From: JAWWPG01 sp038254365
GTDB taxonomy: Bacteria; Actinomycetota; Actinomycetes; Propionibacteriales; Nocardioidaceae
NCBI GenBank assembly: GCA_038254365.1
Contig: JBBSGI010000002.1
Location: forward strand, 1-64,000
DNA: 64,000 nucleotides
Direction of reading: 5' to 3'
The position numbers were made by a program, and so were the translations under genes. This document shows positions 23,241-32,720 of this stretch, piece after piece; the stretch's first letter is position 1, and the number at the start of each line of letters is the position of its first letter. A model generated the notes under the pieces. It worked only from the letters and a program-made list of their open reading frames with translations. It was not told the DNA's origin and made no database searches.

Positions 23241-25895
23241 TCAGATCTCCCGGAGGTACTCCCGAGCGTTTCGCCGGGTCCGGTTCGAGACGTACGCCGC
23301 TCCGGCCGCGATGGCACCGACTGCGCACCCGGTGACGGCCAGGAGATAGCCCCAAGGGAACGTGAGCGACGACGGGGGTGGGTCGAACACGCCGGTGAGC
23401 ACTTTGACCAAGAGGTACGAGAGTCCCCAACCGGTCAAGACTCCGCACAGCAGGCCGATGACGACGACGAACAGCGGCTCGCCAAGGGTGATGCTGCGCA
23501 GCTGGCGCCGGTTGGCGCCGATGACCGTAGCGACGGCAATGCTGCGCCGACGCTCATTCAGACCGAGGGCCATGACGAGCCCACCGGCCGCCGCCGCGAT
23601 CACCAGGGCGAAGGACAGCTCGAGCTTGGTGAGCCCCGAGAGGTCGACGGAGGTCAGGCTCGACCCCACCAGCCCGCGGGCGTCGTTGATCGTGGTGACC
23701 TTGGCCGAAGTCCCCACCAGATGCTGGATCCTGTCGGCTACCGGTGTCACGTTGCTGCCGCCCGTGTTGACCAGGAACGTGCCGACCGCGCTGCTGCCGA
23801 TCTGCTGAGCGACATAGGACGCGTTCGTGACGAAGAAGCTGTCCTTGGGCGCGGTGGGGAACTCGTTGACGATCCCGACATAGTGGAAGTCCACGAGCTT
23901 GTATGCCTGGGTCTTGCTGTCCTGCAGCCGCAGCCGGATGAGGTCGCCGGGTTTGAGCAGGTAGGTGTTCACGGTCTCGGCACTCACCAGCACCGCGTCA
24001 GGGCGAGAGGAGAGTCGCTGGAGCATCTGGTTCGCGGTGCCTCCCTGGAAGTACGCGTCCAGCAGGGTCGTGGCGCGGCTGATCGTCGCGGGATTGATCC
24101 CGTACAGATCCTGCAGGTCCGTTCCGACGTACGCGAGCCTGTGGATCATCGGCTCGACCGCCTTGACGCCTGGAACTTTCGCGAGGGAGTTCGCAAATTG
24201 CGGCGGTGTGACGCTTCCAGGTGACTCGACGACCGACACGTCGGCACCGTTGGTCAGCTGGGCATCGACCTCTGCCTGTGTCTTGTAGGTGGCGTTGAAC
24301 GTCGCCGTGGACGCGGCGAAGGACAGGGCGAGGCCGACCAGGACGGCTGACCTGGCGATCGTCCGCCGTTGACGCGACATCATCGCGGCGCTCGTCGCCG
24401 CCAGGTTGCCCGCCACGGGACGCATCAGCATGCGCACCAGTGGACGTCCCGGCCCCAGGAGCAAGGCGGCGAGGCGCCAGGCGAGCAGACCCGCACCTAT
24501 CCACCCGAGCGCGGGTGCCAAGAAGGCCCAGTAGCTCACCGAAAGGGTGGGCACCCCCTCGGGCACCAGCACCAGCTGGTAGTGGTTGCGACCGGCAGCC
24601 CAGAAGACGGCGAGCGCTACCGTGATCAGGATGAAGTCGAGCCCGTAGGACATCCAGGCCGGTCGACTCGACTCGGCTCGGGTCTCCGGCGGATGCTTGA
24701 GGTCGCGGCGGGCCGGGACGACGATGACGAGCGCGGCGATCGCCACTCCCACCAAGAAGGACATTCCGGCCCACCCGAGGGAGCTGGACGTCGAGGCACC
24801 GAACACTGCCGAGCCGAAGGCGATCTTCCCGATGGGCAGCGCTGCCGCCAGACCAACCACGCCACCGGCGATGGCAATGAGCGCGCCCTCGACCAGAACG
24901 AGCCGGAAGAGCTGGCTTGTCGTGCTGCCCCTGGCCTTCAGCAGGGCCTGTTCACGGCGGCGCCGGGCGATGCCAGCTTGAGCGACGGCGGCGGTCAACG
25001 CGGCTGCGAGAGCGGCACCTGGCGCCGCCAGGAACAGGAACAGGACCTGGGCGTACAAGGCATCCTGCCGAGCGGCGTCGAGCACCGCGCCCAGGTTGTC
25101 ACCGACGACGCCGACTCCCGCAGTAGCGCTCTCCACATGCTTGGCCGCGCCCGTCTCCGTGACATAGGCAGCGGCCGGGTCGGATGGCAGGGAATGGCTG
25201 CGTTTCACGTGTATCTGCGTCGACACCTGGTCGGGCCGCGACTTGGCGAGCGATGCATAGTTCGACTGGAACGTCGCGCTCGGGATGAGCAACACGTTGT
25301 CGGGCGGGGCCACGGGTTGACTCTGCGCTGGTGCGCCGATGTTCTGGAACAAGGAGTCTGCCTGCGTCAGCTCGACTACCCCGCTGATCGCGACGGTGAA
25401 CGGCTTCATGCCCACCCGCTTGACCTGGACCTTGTCGCCCGGCTGGACATGGAGGTTCGCCGCCGTCTGCTGGGCGACCAGCACGCCGTGCATAGATCCG
25501 ACCAGGAGCCGAAGCTCCTTCGGGAACGTGGTGGCGTAGTTCGATGGGATGCCGAGCACCTTGGCCGCGCCCGTGGTCTGGGTGGTTCCCTGGGTGGTCG
25601 CGACGAAGCCGCGGGACTCGGCGAACCCGACGGGCACTGCAGCCAAGGTCCCAGGATCCTTCTGCACCGCCTGCTGAACGCTCGCCACTCCCCCGCCGGA
25701 GCCGTTCGGGTGCACGGCAACCTGCCAGTCGACGGCAACGCCTGAGGTCGCCCGGTGGGTCATGCTGGCCTTCGACGCGGCGAGGAAGCTGCCGAGGCTG
25801 GCCAAGAGGGCTACGGCGATGGCGACGCCGAAGGCCGCGGCGAGCAACCGCCCGGACCGGCGGCGAAGCAGCCCAGCCGCCCACACGCCGATCAT
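23241..25895 (-). CDS. FtsX-like ABC transporter permease
   Basis: An 884-residue membrane protein of the MacB/FtsX type. It has an N-terminal helix (LLAAAFGVAIAVALLASLGS), a large extracytoplasmic domain, a block of helices around 290-420 and 450-520, a second extracytoplasmic domain, and C-terminal helices (LSFALVIAAAAGGLVMALGL). Two FtsX modules in one chain suggest a full permease on its own. It probably couples ATP hydrolysis to mechanical work or export of a lipophilic or peptide substrate. It overlaps the upstream ATPase gene by 4 nt (ATGA), so translation is coupled. Confidence 0.88.
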   Translation of the reverse strand: MIGVWAAGLLRRRSGRLLAAAFGVAIAVALLASLGSFLAASKASMTHRATSGVAVDWQVAVHPNGSGGGVASVQQAVQKDPGTLAAVPVGFAESRGFVATTQGTTQTTGAAKVLGIPSNYATTFPKELRLLVGSMHGVLVAQQTAANLHVQPGDKVQVKRVGMKPFTVAISGVVELTQADSLFQNIGAPAQSQPVAPPDNVLLIPSATFQSNYASLAKSRPDQVSTQIHVKRSHSLPSDPAAAYVTETGAAKHVESATAGVGVVGDNLGAVLDAARQDALYAQVLFLFLAAPGAALAAALTAAVAQAGIARRRREQALLKARGSTTSQLFRLVLVEGALIAIAGGVVGLAAALPIGKIAFGSAVFGASTSSSLGWAGMSFLVGVAIAALVIVVPARRDLKHPPETRAESSRPAWMSYGLDFILITVALAVFWAAGRNHYQLVLVPEGVPTLSVSYWAFLAPALGWIGAGLLAWRLAALLLGPGRPLVRMLMRPVAGNLAATSAAMMSRQRRTIARSAVLVGLALSFAASTATFNATYKTQAEVDAQLTNGADVSVVESPGSVTPPQFANSLAKVPGVKAVEPMIHRLAYVGTDLQDLYGINPATISRATTLLDAYFQGGTANQMLQRLSSRPDAVLVSAETVNTYLLKPGDLIRLRLQDSKTQAYKLVDFHYVGIVNEFPTAPKDSFFVTNASYVAQQIGSSAVGTFLVNTGGSNVTPVADRIQHLVGTSAKVTTINDARGLVGSSLTSVDLSGLTKLELSFALVIAAAAGGLVMALGLNERRRSIAVATVIGANRRQLRSITLGEPLFVVVIGLLCGVLTGWGLSYLLVKVLTGVFDPPPSSLTFPWGYLLAVTGCAVGAIAAGAAYVSNRTRRNAREYLREI

Positions 25896-26572
25896 CGAGT
25901 GCCTCCCGCCAAAGACTCTGCGAAAACCTCGAGACTGCCGTCCCGCATCCGCCAGCGGGTGTCCATCTGGTCAGACACCATGGGGTCATGGGTGGCGATC
26001 ACGAGGCTCGCGTTCAGCTCCTTGACTGCCGACAACAAGACGGCGATCACCTGCCGTGCTGAGTGCTTGTCGAGTTGACCGGTTGGTTCGTCGGCCAGAA
26101 TCAAGCGTGGCCGCATGGTGAGCACACGAGCTACCACCACCCGCTGTGCCTGACCGCCGGAAAGCTCGTCCGGCAGTTGGTTGGCGAAAGGGTGCACGCC
26201 CACCCTGCGCATCGTCTCCAGGGCCGCCGCCTGCGCCTCGTCGTGGGGGACGTCACGAAGGACGAGCGGTAGGGCGACGTTCTCCTGTGCAGTCAGAGCC
26301 GGTATCAGGCTCGGTCCCTGGAAGACGACGCCGACCCTGGTCGGGTCCTCCTGGGGGCTCCCGTTCGGCCAGTGGATGCTGCCGTTGGTGGGCTCGTCGA
26401 GGCCCGCGAGAAGGTGGACCAGCGTGGACTTGCCCGAGCCTGAGGGACCGACCATGGCGATCCGGGCACCTGACGCGACGGTGCAGGTGACGTCATGAAC
26501 CGCGACCACGGCACGGGTTCCGCTACCGAACGTCCGCGAAACGTGGTCACACGCCAGCAACACGTCACTCAT
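25892..26572 (-). CDS. ABC transporter ATP-binding protein
   Basis: The 226-residue nucleotide-binding subunit is of the MacB/LolD type. It has Walker A GPSGSGKST (near residue 40), Q-loop VVFQGPSL, signature LSGGQAQRVVVARVL and Walker B LILADEPTGQLD, with the switch His in VIATHDPMV. It overlaps the upstream ATPase and the downstream permease genes by 4 nt each. With the other ATPase it probably forms a heterodimer that powers the FtsX-like permease. Confidence 0.92.
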   Translation of the reverse strand: MSDVLLACDHVSRTFGSGTRAVVAVHDVTCTVASGARIAMVGPSGSGKSTLVHLLAGLDEPTNGSIHWPNGSPQEDPTRVGVVFQGPSLIPALTAQENVALPLVLRDVPHDEAQAAALETMRRVGVHPFANQLPDELSGGQAQRVVVARVLTMRPRLILADEPTGQLDKHSARQVIAVLLSAVKELNASLVIATHDPMVSDQMDTRWRMRDGSLEVFAESLAGGTR

Positions 26573-27240
26573 GACAGGAGCCTTCCGTCTTCAAGGGACA
26601 GCACGCGGTCGGCGGCCTTACGAACCGCTGCGCTGTGGCTGGCGATCAACACTGCTTTGCCCCGCTCGGCGCGGTCGTGGAAGAGCTCCAGAATCCCGGC
26701 CTCGGTAGCCTCATCCAGCTCGCCCGTGGGTTCATCGGCGATGAGTACGGAGGGGTCGTTCGCCAGCGCCACGGCCAGCCCAGCGCGTGCGCTCTCACCA
26801 CCGGACAGCTCGCTGGGGTAGGCGTGGCTGCGCTTTTGTATCCCCAGGCTCCCCAAGAGCTCGTCGATGTCCGCGCCCGGGTGCGACGACAGCTTCTGGG
26901 CCAGCCGCATATTGCCCAACAGGGTGAGGTGCGTGAACAGGTTGCTGCCCTGGGACACGACACCGATGTGGTCGGCGCGCAGCCGGGCGCGAAGTGCCTC
27001 AGGCTGATGGCTGATCCGTTGGCCATCGATCCACACGGTCCCGCCCGACGGCTCGTCGAGCCCTGTCAGGCAGGAGAACAGTGTCGACTTGCCCGACCCC
27101 GACGGGCCGACGACGGCCACGAACTCGCCCGGGTTGAGGTCGAACGAGACACCCTGAAGAGCGAGCGTCTCCTCGTCGCCGGCCCGATGGAACCGGTAGA
27201 CCCGGTCGGCCGATAGGGGCGCCGCGCTGCTCATTGCCAC
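26569..27240 (-). CDS. ABC transporter ATP-binding protein
   Basis: The 223-residue ATPase of the same subfamily as its neighbour has Walker A GPSGSGKST, Q-loop GVVSQGSNLF, Walker B VLIADEPTGELD and switch His in LIASHSAAV. The signature reads LSGGESARAGLAVAL, with Ala in place of the usual Gln-Arg after ESA. Such divergence is common in asymmetric ABC dimers. It overlaps the lipoprotein gene upstream by 10 nt and the second ATPase downstream by 4 nt. Confidence 0.92.
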   Translation of the reverse strand: MAMSSAAPLSADRVYRFHRAGDEETLALQGVSFDLNPGEFVAVVGPSGSGKSTLFSCLTGLDEPSGGTVWIDGQRISHQPEALRARLRADHIGVVSQGSNLFTHLTLLGNMRLAQKLSSHPGADIDELLGSLGIQKRSHAYPSELSGGESARAGLAVALANDPSVLIADEPTGELDEATEAGILELFHDRAERGKAVLIASHSAAVRKAADRVLSLEDGRLLS

Positions 27241-27926
27241 CGCAGGGAGTCGCTGACGATCCGCCAGGGATCGACGTTGTCCGCCGACTTCGGCCCGGTC
27301 AACGTCAGGATCGCCTCCTGACCGTTGTGCCAGAACAGATAACGCTCAACAGCGTCACGAACTACCTTGCCGGTGACCGGGTCCTGAGCCGAGTCGACGT
27401 AGTACGTGACCAGCACCGCTTGACCGCCAGTGCGCTGGATAGTGGTCACCGAGCCGCGCGAGTAATGCGAGGTGCTCTTCCTGAGCTGGGGAACGTCGAC
27501 CTTCAGGGCGGAGGCCACGGTCGGGGGCGTCGGCTGCTTGGCGACCTGGATCGAGATGCTGTTGAACGAGTCCGTGAACGTCGTTGCCACGCTGGCTGAG
27601 GCGCGGGCCCAACCCTCCGGCACCTTGATGTGCACCGTGCTCCCAGGCACGGCGTAGTCGACGTAGATCTGGTTGTCGGGGATGTCGCCGGGCGGCCGGA
27701 ACTCGGTGGCCGGCCCTTGCGACGGGGAGCTGCTGCTGTGGTGCGGTGTGGAGGGGGAGCTCGAAGGCGATGTCGGTGGCGTGGTCGGCGGCGTCGTACC
27801 ACTGGAGGTCGGCCCGCTGCTGGTGGGCGGGGGAGTCGAGTTGTTGCTCGTCTTGGAGCACGCGCCCACCGTGGCGAGCAACAGCGCGCATCCGAGTGCA
27901 CCGAGTGTTCTCCGGCTTGCGATCAT
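27231..27926 (-). CDS. Putative lipoprotein of the ABC exporter operon
   Basis: The 231-residue secreted protein has a lipoprotein signal peptide: positive MIASRRT, hydrophobic LGALGCALLLAT, then lipobox VGAC with lipid-carrying C23. Residues 24-75 are a Ser/Thr/Pro linker, and the globular part (about 80-231) is of unknown fold. It is first in an operon with two ATPases and an FtsX-like permease and may be the extracytoplasmic partner of that machine. No homologue with known function is recognised. Confidence 0.8.
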   Translation of the reverse strand: MIASRRTLGALGCALLLATVGACSKTSNNSTPPPTSSGPTSSGTTPPTTPPTSPSSSPSTPHHSSSSPSQGPATEFRPPGDIPDNQIYVDYAVPGSTVHIKVPEGWARASASVATTFTDSFNSISIQVAKQPTPPTVASALKVDVPQLRKSTSHYSRGSVTTIQRTGGQAVLVTYYVDSAQDPVTGKVVRDAVERYLFWHNGQEAILTLTGPKSADNVDPWRIVSDSLRWQ

Positions 27927-28041
27927 GGCAGGTCCCTTCCTGAGAGCTCCTCTCCACGGTAAGGATGCGACGGTCAGCGAACGGACAGCGCATGATCAGA
28001 GGAAGGCAAGAACGGAGTGACGCTTCAACCGCAGTTGGGGC

Positions 28042-29019
28042 CTAGAGCTTGCGGAGGCGGACGTACCGGACGGAGTGGTCGCGGTCCTTGCGAAGCACGA
28101 GGGTGGCGCGACTCCGGGTGGGGGCGATGTTTCCCTTCAGGTTGGGCCCGTTGATCTCGTCCCAGATCGACTCTGCCTGGGCGACCGCCTCGTCCTCGGA
28201 CAGGTGGGCGTAGCGACGGAAGTACGACGCCGGATCGCGGAAGGCAGTCTCGCGAAGCCGCAGGAACCGTTGGGTGTACCAGTGCTTGATGTCTGGCGTG
28301 GCCGCGTCGACGTACACCGAGAAGTCGAAGAAGTCCCGCACCGCTAGCCCGACCCGGCCGTCGGGGGAGACGCGCGCGGGCTACAGCACGTTCAAGCCCT
28401 CGATCAGCACGATGTCAGGCTGCTCGACCAGCAGTCGCTGGTCGGGACGTACGTCGTACTCGAGGTGCGAGTAGACCGGGGCCTCGACGCTCTCCTTGCC
28501 GGACTTGATGTCGATCACGAACCTCAGTAGGGCCTTGCGGTCATAGGACTCGGGGAAACCCTTGCGGTTCAGGAGTCCGCGACGCTCAAGCTCCGCGTTG
28601 GGGTAGAGGAAGCCGTCGGTCGTCACCAACGCGACATGCGGGTGCTCCGGCCAGTGCGCGAGCAGCTCGCGCAGCACCCGGGCCGTCGTCGACTTGCCCA
28701 CCGCCACCGACCCCGCGATGCCGATGACGAACGGCGTGCGCTCCGGTTGGCGTGCCCCGAGGAACCGCTCGGTCTCCCGGTACAGCGCGCCGACATGTCG
28801 CACGTACAGGCTGAGCAGCCGCGAGATCGGCAGGTAGACGTCGGAGACCTCGCTGAGATCGAGCTCCTCACCGAGACCGCGCAGCCGTTCCACCTCATCA
28901 GCCGACAGCGGCAGGGGCATCGCGTCGGCGAGGGCGGCCCAGGCCCCACGGTCCAGCTCGACGTACGGCGAGAGCTCGTCGGCGGGCATGGCCGTCATTG
29001 TGCCGTCCCAGGGCGTCAT
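28042..29019 (-). pseudogene. coaA: Type I pantothenate kinase interrupted by an in-frame amber codon
   Basis: CoaA phosphorylates pantothenate, the first step to coenzyme A. One continuous frame covers the whole family length (325 codons) but contains TAG at 28383-28381 (codon 213). Before it: P-loop GSVAVGKS (103-110), LVTTDGFLYPN and DIVLIEGLNVL. After it: DFFDFSVYVDA, APTRSRATLVLRKDRDH and the usual end RLRKL. Relatives have Gln after EGLNVL, and CAG to TAG is one transition. As read, the gene yields a 212-residue fragment (28381-29019) and at best a 99-residue restart (28042-28341). Read error, true nonsense mutation or readthrough are all possible. Start could be ATG 29019, 28998 or 28989. 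Divergent from glmS. Confidence 0.85.
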
Positions 29020-29045
29020 GCCCCGTCGTGGGTAGGCTGACCGAC

Positions 29046-30902
29046 GTGTGCGGGATCGTGGGCTATGTGGGCGCGAAGCCGGCCCTCGACGTCGTCATGG
29101 ACGGCCTGCGCCGGCTGGAGTACCGGGGCTATGACTCCGCTGGGGTGGCCCTGGTAGCCGACGGCGAGCTGTTCACCGCCAAGCGCGCAGGCAAGCTGGC
29201 CAGCCTCGAGCTCGCGCTCAAGGAGGCGACGTCCGACGGGGTGCCGACGCTCGCGACGACCGGGATCGGGCACACCCGCTGGGCCACCCACGGTGCTCCG
29301 AACGACCGCAACTCCCATCCCCACCTCGGCGCCGAGGGACGGGTCGCGGTTGTCCACAACGGCATCATCGAGAACTTCGCCGGCCTCCGCGCGGAGCTGG
29401 AGGCGAAGGGCCGCGAGATGCGGTCGGAGACCGACACCGAGGTCGCGGCCCAGCTGCTCGAAGTCGAGCTGGCCAAGGGCAAGGACCTGACCGGCTCGAT
29501 GCAGGCGGTCTGCCGACGGCTCGACGGCGCGTTCACTCTAGTGGCGGCCTGCCGCGACTACCCCGAGACCGTGGTCGCCGCCCGCCGCAGCTCGCCGCTG
29601 GTCGTCGGCCTCGGCGAGGGTGAGAACTTCGTGGCGTCAGACGTCGCCGCGTTCATCGACCACACCCGCAACGCCATGGAGCTCGGCCAGGACCAGGTGG
29701 TCACCATCGAGCCGGGCAAAGTCACGGTGACAGACTTCGTCGGCCGACCGGCGGAGGGTCGTCGCTACCGCGTCGACTGGGACATCGCCGCGGCCGAGAA
29801 GGCGGGCTACGACTACTTCATGCTCAAGGAGATCGCCGAGCAGCCGAGGGCCGTCGCCGACACCCTGCTCGGAAGGTTCAGTCGCGACGGGCGCCTGGAG
29901 CTCGACGAGATGCGGCTCTCCGACGATGAACTGCGGGCCATCGACAAGATCATCATCATCGCCTGCGGTACCGCGTTCCACGCCGGCCTGCTGGCCAAGT
30001 ACACGATCGAGCACTGGACCCGCATCCCCTGCGAGGTCGAGCTCGCTTCGGAGTTCCGGTACCGCGACCCGATCATCGACCGCGACACGATGGTGATCGC
30101 GATCAGCCAGAGCGGCGAGACCATGGACACGCTGATGGCCCTGCGCCATGCCCGGCAGCAGCGCGCCAAGGTGCTCGCCATCTCGAACACGAACGGCTCC
30201 ACCATCCCGCGAGAGTCCGACGCCGTCGTCTACACCCACGCGGGGCCGGAGATCGCGGTGGCCTCGACCAAGGCGTTTCTCACCCAGATCATCGCCTGCC
30301 ACCTGATCGGGCTCTATCTCGCGCAGGTGCGCGGCACCAAGTACGGCGACGAGATCTCGGCGACGTACGCGGAGCTGGAGCACATCCCGGACGCGATCAG
30401 CGAGGTGCTGTGCACGATCGAGCCGGTGCGCGCGCTGGCCCGCGAGCTGGCGCAGGCCAGGTCGGTGCTGTTCCTCGGTCGGCACGTCGGCTACCCGGTG
30501 GCCCTGGAGGGCGCGTTGAAGCTCAAGGAGCTCGCCTACATGCATGCCGAAGGGTTCGCCGCTGGCGAGCTCAAGCATGGCCCGATCGCCCTCGTCGAGA
30601 AGGGGCTTCCGGTCTTCATCGTCGTGCCCCCGCGCAGCCGGAGCGTGCTGCACGACAAGGTCGTCAGCAACATCGCCGAGGTCAAGGCCCGCGGGGCCCG
30701 CACGATCGTGCTGGCGGAGGCCGGCGACGAGGCGGTCCGAGAGTACGCCGACGACCTGGTCACGCTGCCCAGCGTGCCGACCCTGTTGCAGCCGCTGGTG
30801 GCCACGGTGCCTTTGCAGGTGTTCTCCTGCGAGATGGCAACGGTGCGCGGGCACGACGTCGACCAGCCGCGCAACCTCGCCAAGTCGGTCACGGTCGAGT
30901 GA
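29046..30902 (+). CDS. glmS: Glutamine--fructose-6-phosphate aminotransferase (isomerizing)
   Basis: Makes glucosamine-6-phosphate from fructose-6-phosphate and glutamine, committing carbon to UDP-GlcNAc. GTG 29046 is chosen because the next codon is Cys2, the N-terminal nucleophile (CGIVGYVGAKPA), which must follow Met. The 618-residue protein has the glutaminase domain (1 to about 240: GIGHTRWATHG, HNGIIENF) and two SIS sugar-isomerase domains (IIACGTAFHAG, AISQSGETMDT, GELKHGPIAL), ending LAKSVTVE. acpS follows after one base, so they form an operon. Confidence 0.97.
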   Translation: MCGIVGYVGAKPALDVVMDGLRRLEYRGYDSAGVALVADGELFTAKRAGKLASLELALKEATSDGVPTLATTGIGHTRWATHGAPNDRNSHPHLGAEGRVAVVHNGIIENFAGLRAELEAKGREMRSETDTEVAAQLLEVELAKGKDLTGSMQAVCRRLDGAFTLVAACRDYPETVVAARRSSPLVVGLGEGENFVASDVAAFIDHTRNAMELGQDQVVTIEPGKVTVTDFVGRPAEGRRYRVDWDIAAAEKAGYDYFMLKEIAEQPRAVADTLLGRFSRDGRLELDEMRLSDDELRAIDKIIIIACGTAFHAGLLAKYTIEHWTRIPCEVELASEFRYRDPIIDRDTMVIAISQSGETMDTLMALRHARQQRAKVLAISNTNGSTIPRESDAVVYTHAGPEIAVASTKAFLTQIIACHLIGLYLAQVRGTKYGDEISATYAELEHIPDAISEVLCTIEPVRALARELAQARSVLFLGRHVGYPVALEGALKLKELAYMHAEGFAAGELKHGPIALVEKGLPVFIVVPPRSRSVLHDKVVSNIAEVKARGARTIVLAEAGDEAVREYADDLVTLPSVPTLLQPLVATVPLQVFSCEMATVRGHDVDQPRNLAKSVTVE

Positions 30903-30903
30903 C

Positions 30904-31254
30904 ATGATCTTGGGCGTCGGGATCGACGTCGTCGACGTGGCGCGTTTCGCCGCGACTCTGGAGCGCACGCCGGCCTTGCGCGGCAGGCTGTTCACCCCCG
31001 ACGAGCAGGCCCGTCCCCTGGCGTCACTTGCCGCGCGCTTCGCCGCGAAGGAGGCGCTGGCCAAGGCCTTGGGCGCGCCGTCAGGCCTGCAGTGGACCGA
31101 CGCCGAGGTCCGCACCGACGACAGCGGACGACCGTCGCTGGCCATGTCGGGCACGGTTGCCGCGCGGGCCGAGGAGATCGGCGTCACGTCCTCGCACGTC
31201 TCGCTCTCCCACGACGCGGGAATTGCCTCGGCCGTCGTCATCTTGGAGGGTTGA
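30904..31254 (+). CDS. acpS: Holo-[acyl-carrier-protein] synthase
   Basis: Transfers the 4'-phosphopantetheine arm from CoA to apo-ACP for fatty acid synthesis. The 116-residue length and motifs fit AcpS: GVGIDVVDVARF with Mg-binding Asp near residue 8, and ARFAAKEALAKALG with Glu. The ATG lies one base past the glmS stop, implying coupled translation. Followed by nnrDE after 3 nt. Confidence 0.95.
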   Translation: MILGVGIDVVDVARFAATLERTPALRGRLFTPDEQARPLASLAARFAAKEALAKALGAPSGLQWTDAEVRTDDSGRPSLAMSGTVAARAEEIGVTSSHVSLSHDAGIASAVVILEG

Positions 31255-31257
31255 CCC

Positions 31258-32628
31258 ATGGCCCGACAAGCCCACACGGTCGACCAGATCCGCCAGGCGG
31301 AGGCGTCGCTGATGGCGACCGTCCCCCCGGGCACGCTCATGCAGCGTGCTGCGTCGGGGCTCGCCGCCGGCTGCTCGAGCTACCTCGGCGGTGTCTACGG
31401 TGCCCATGTCCTGGTCCTCGCCGGCTCCGGCGACAACGGCGGCGACGCGCTCTTCGCGGGTGCGTTGCTGGCCCGGCGCGGCGCTCGGGTCAGCGCGATG
31501 GCGATGGGTGAGACCCTGCACGAAGCCGCTCTGGAGGCGTTGCGCCGGGCCGGCGGAGTCCTGGTGGACGCGCCTCCGCGCCGGCTGGACCTCGTCCTCG
31601 ACGGCATCGTCGGGATCGGCGGCGTCGGCCCGCTTCGCGACTCGGCGGCGGAGGTCGTCGACGGTCTCTCCGTGCCAGTCGTCGCGGTCGACATACCCAG
31701 CGGCATCGGCGTCGACACGGGGGAGCTCGCCGGAGCCCACGTCGAGGCAGCCCTCACCATGACCTTCGGCACCTACAAGGTGGGCCTGCTGGTCGACCCT
31801 GCAGGGGATGCGGCCGGAGCCGTCGAGCTCGTCGACATCGGGCTCACGCCGCACCTGGGAGAGCCGGCCATCGAGGCGCTCCAGCAGGAGGACGTACGGC
31901 GTCTGCTGCCTCGACCCGGACCCGAGGACCACAAGTACACCCGCGGAGTCGTCGGTATCCGGGCCGGCTCTGCGCGGTTCACCGGCGCTGGTGTGCTGGC
32001 GACCGGAGCCGCGGTGCGGTGTGGGCTCGCCGGCATGGTCCGCTACGCAGGAGCCAGCGAGGAGCTGGTCAGGCGGCAGTTCCCCGAGGTCGTGGTGGGT
32101 CCGGGACGGGTCCAGTCCTGGGTCGTCGGCTCGGGCGTCGGGAGCGAGATGGGCGCCATGCTCTCCGAGATCCTCGACCAGGAGCTCCCGACGGTCATCG
32201 ACGCAGACGCCTTGGTCCGCCTGCCCGACCATCTTGAGGGGCCGGTGGTGCTGACGCCGCACGCGGGAGAGCTCGCCTCGCTGCTGAGGGTGCCGCGCCG
32301 GCAGGTGGAGGCGAAGCCGCTCGACTCGGCTCGGACCGCCGCGAAACGGTGGGGCGCCGTCGTACTGCTCAAGGGAGCCCGTTCGGTCATCGCGGCACCC
32401 GACGGCCGGGTCCGGGTCAACTCGACCGGCCTCCCCTGGCTCGCCACCGCAGGAGCAGGCGACGTCCTCGCCGGTCTGATCGGAGCCCTGCTGGCGGCGG
32501 GCCTCTCGACGTACGACGCCGCGTCGGTCGGCGCCTACGTGCATGGGGCGGCCGCCACCCTGGCTTCCGCCGGTGGTCCGATCACTGCGACGTCGCTGCT
32601 CGACATGCTCCCCCGGGCTGCCATCTAG
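31258..32628 (+). CDS. nnr: Bifunctional NAD(P)HX epimerase / ADP-dependent dehydratase
   Basis: Repairs hydrated NADH and NADPH. The 456-residue fusion has an N-terminal YjeF_N epimerase domain (1 to about 200, with GSGDNGGDALFAGALLARRG and VDIPSGIGVDTG). The C-terminal ribokinase-like dehydratase domain carries DHKYTRGVVGIRAGS, VLTPHAGELASLL, VLLKGARSVI and the catalytic GAGDVLAGLIGALL. The glmS-acpS-nnr order is a conserved actinobacterial arrangement. Confidence 0.95.
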   Translation: MARQAHTVDQIRQAEASLMATVPPGTLMQRAASGLAAGCSSYLGGVYGAHVLVLAGSGDNGGDALFAGALLARRGARVSAMAMGETLHEAALEALRRAGGVLVDAPPRRLDLVLDGIVGIGGVGPLRDSAAEVVDGLSVPVVAVDIPSGIGVDTGELAGAHVEAALTMTFGTYKVGLLVDPAGDAAGAVELVDIGLTPHLGEPAIEALQQEDVRRLLPRPGPEDHKYTRGVVGIRAGSARFTGAGVLATGAAVRCGLAGMVRYAGASEELVRRQFPEVVVGPGRVQSWVVGSGVGSEMGAMLSEILDQELPTVIDADALVRLPDHLEGPVVLTPHAGELASLLRVPRRQVEAKPLDSARTAAKRWGAVVLLKGARSVIAAPDGRVRVNSTGLPWLATAGAGDVLAGLIGALLAAGLSTYDAASVGAYVHGAAATLASAGGPITATSLLDMLPRAAI

Positions 32629-32720
32629 TCACGATTCAGCACCCGACCGCTCCGTTGCGGTGGTAAAGACGGGACGGCAATGGTAAGGGGCGCGGGGCCG
32701 CCCTCTGGTAACCTCCTCGG

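Noticed and set aside
28342..28383. Genome-wide reassignment of TAG as a sense codon
   Set aside because: rpsK, rpoA, the disulfide-reductase-family flavoprotein gene, the ABC-F gene and coaA itself end in TAG at family-typical positions, so TAG is a normal stop here.
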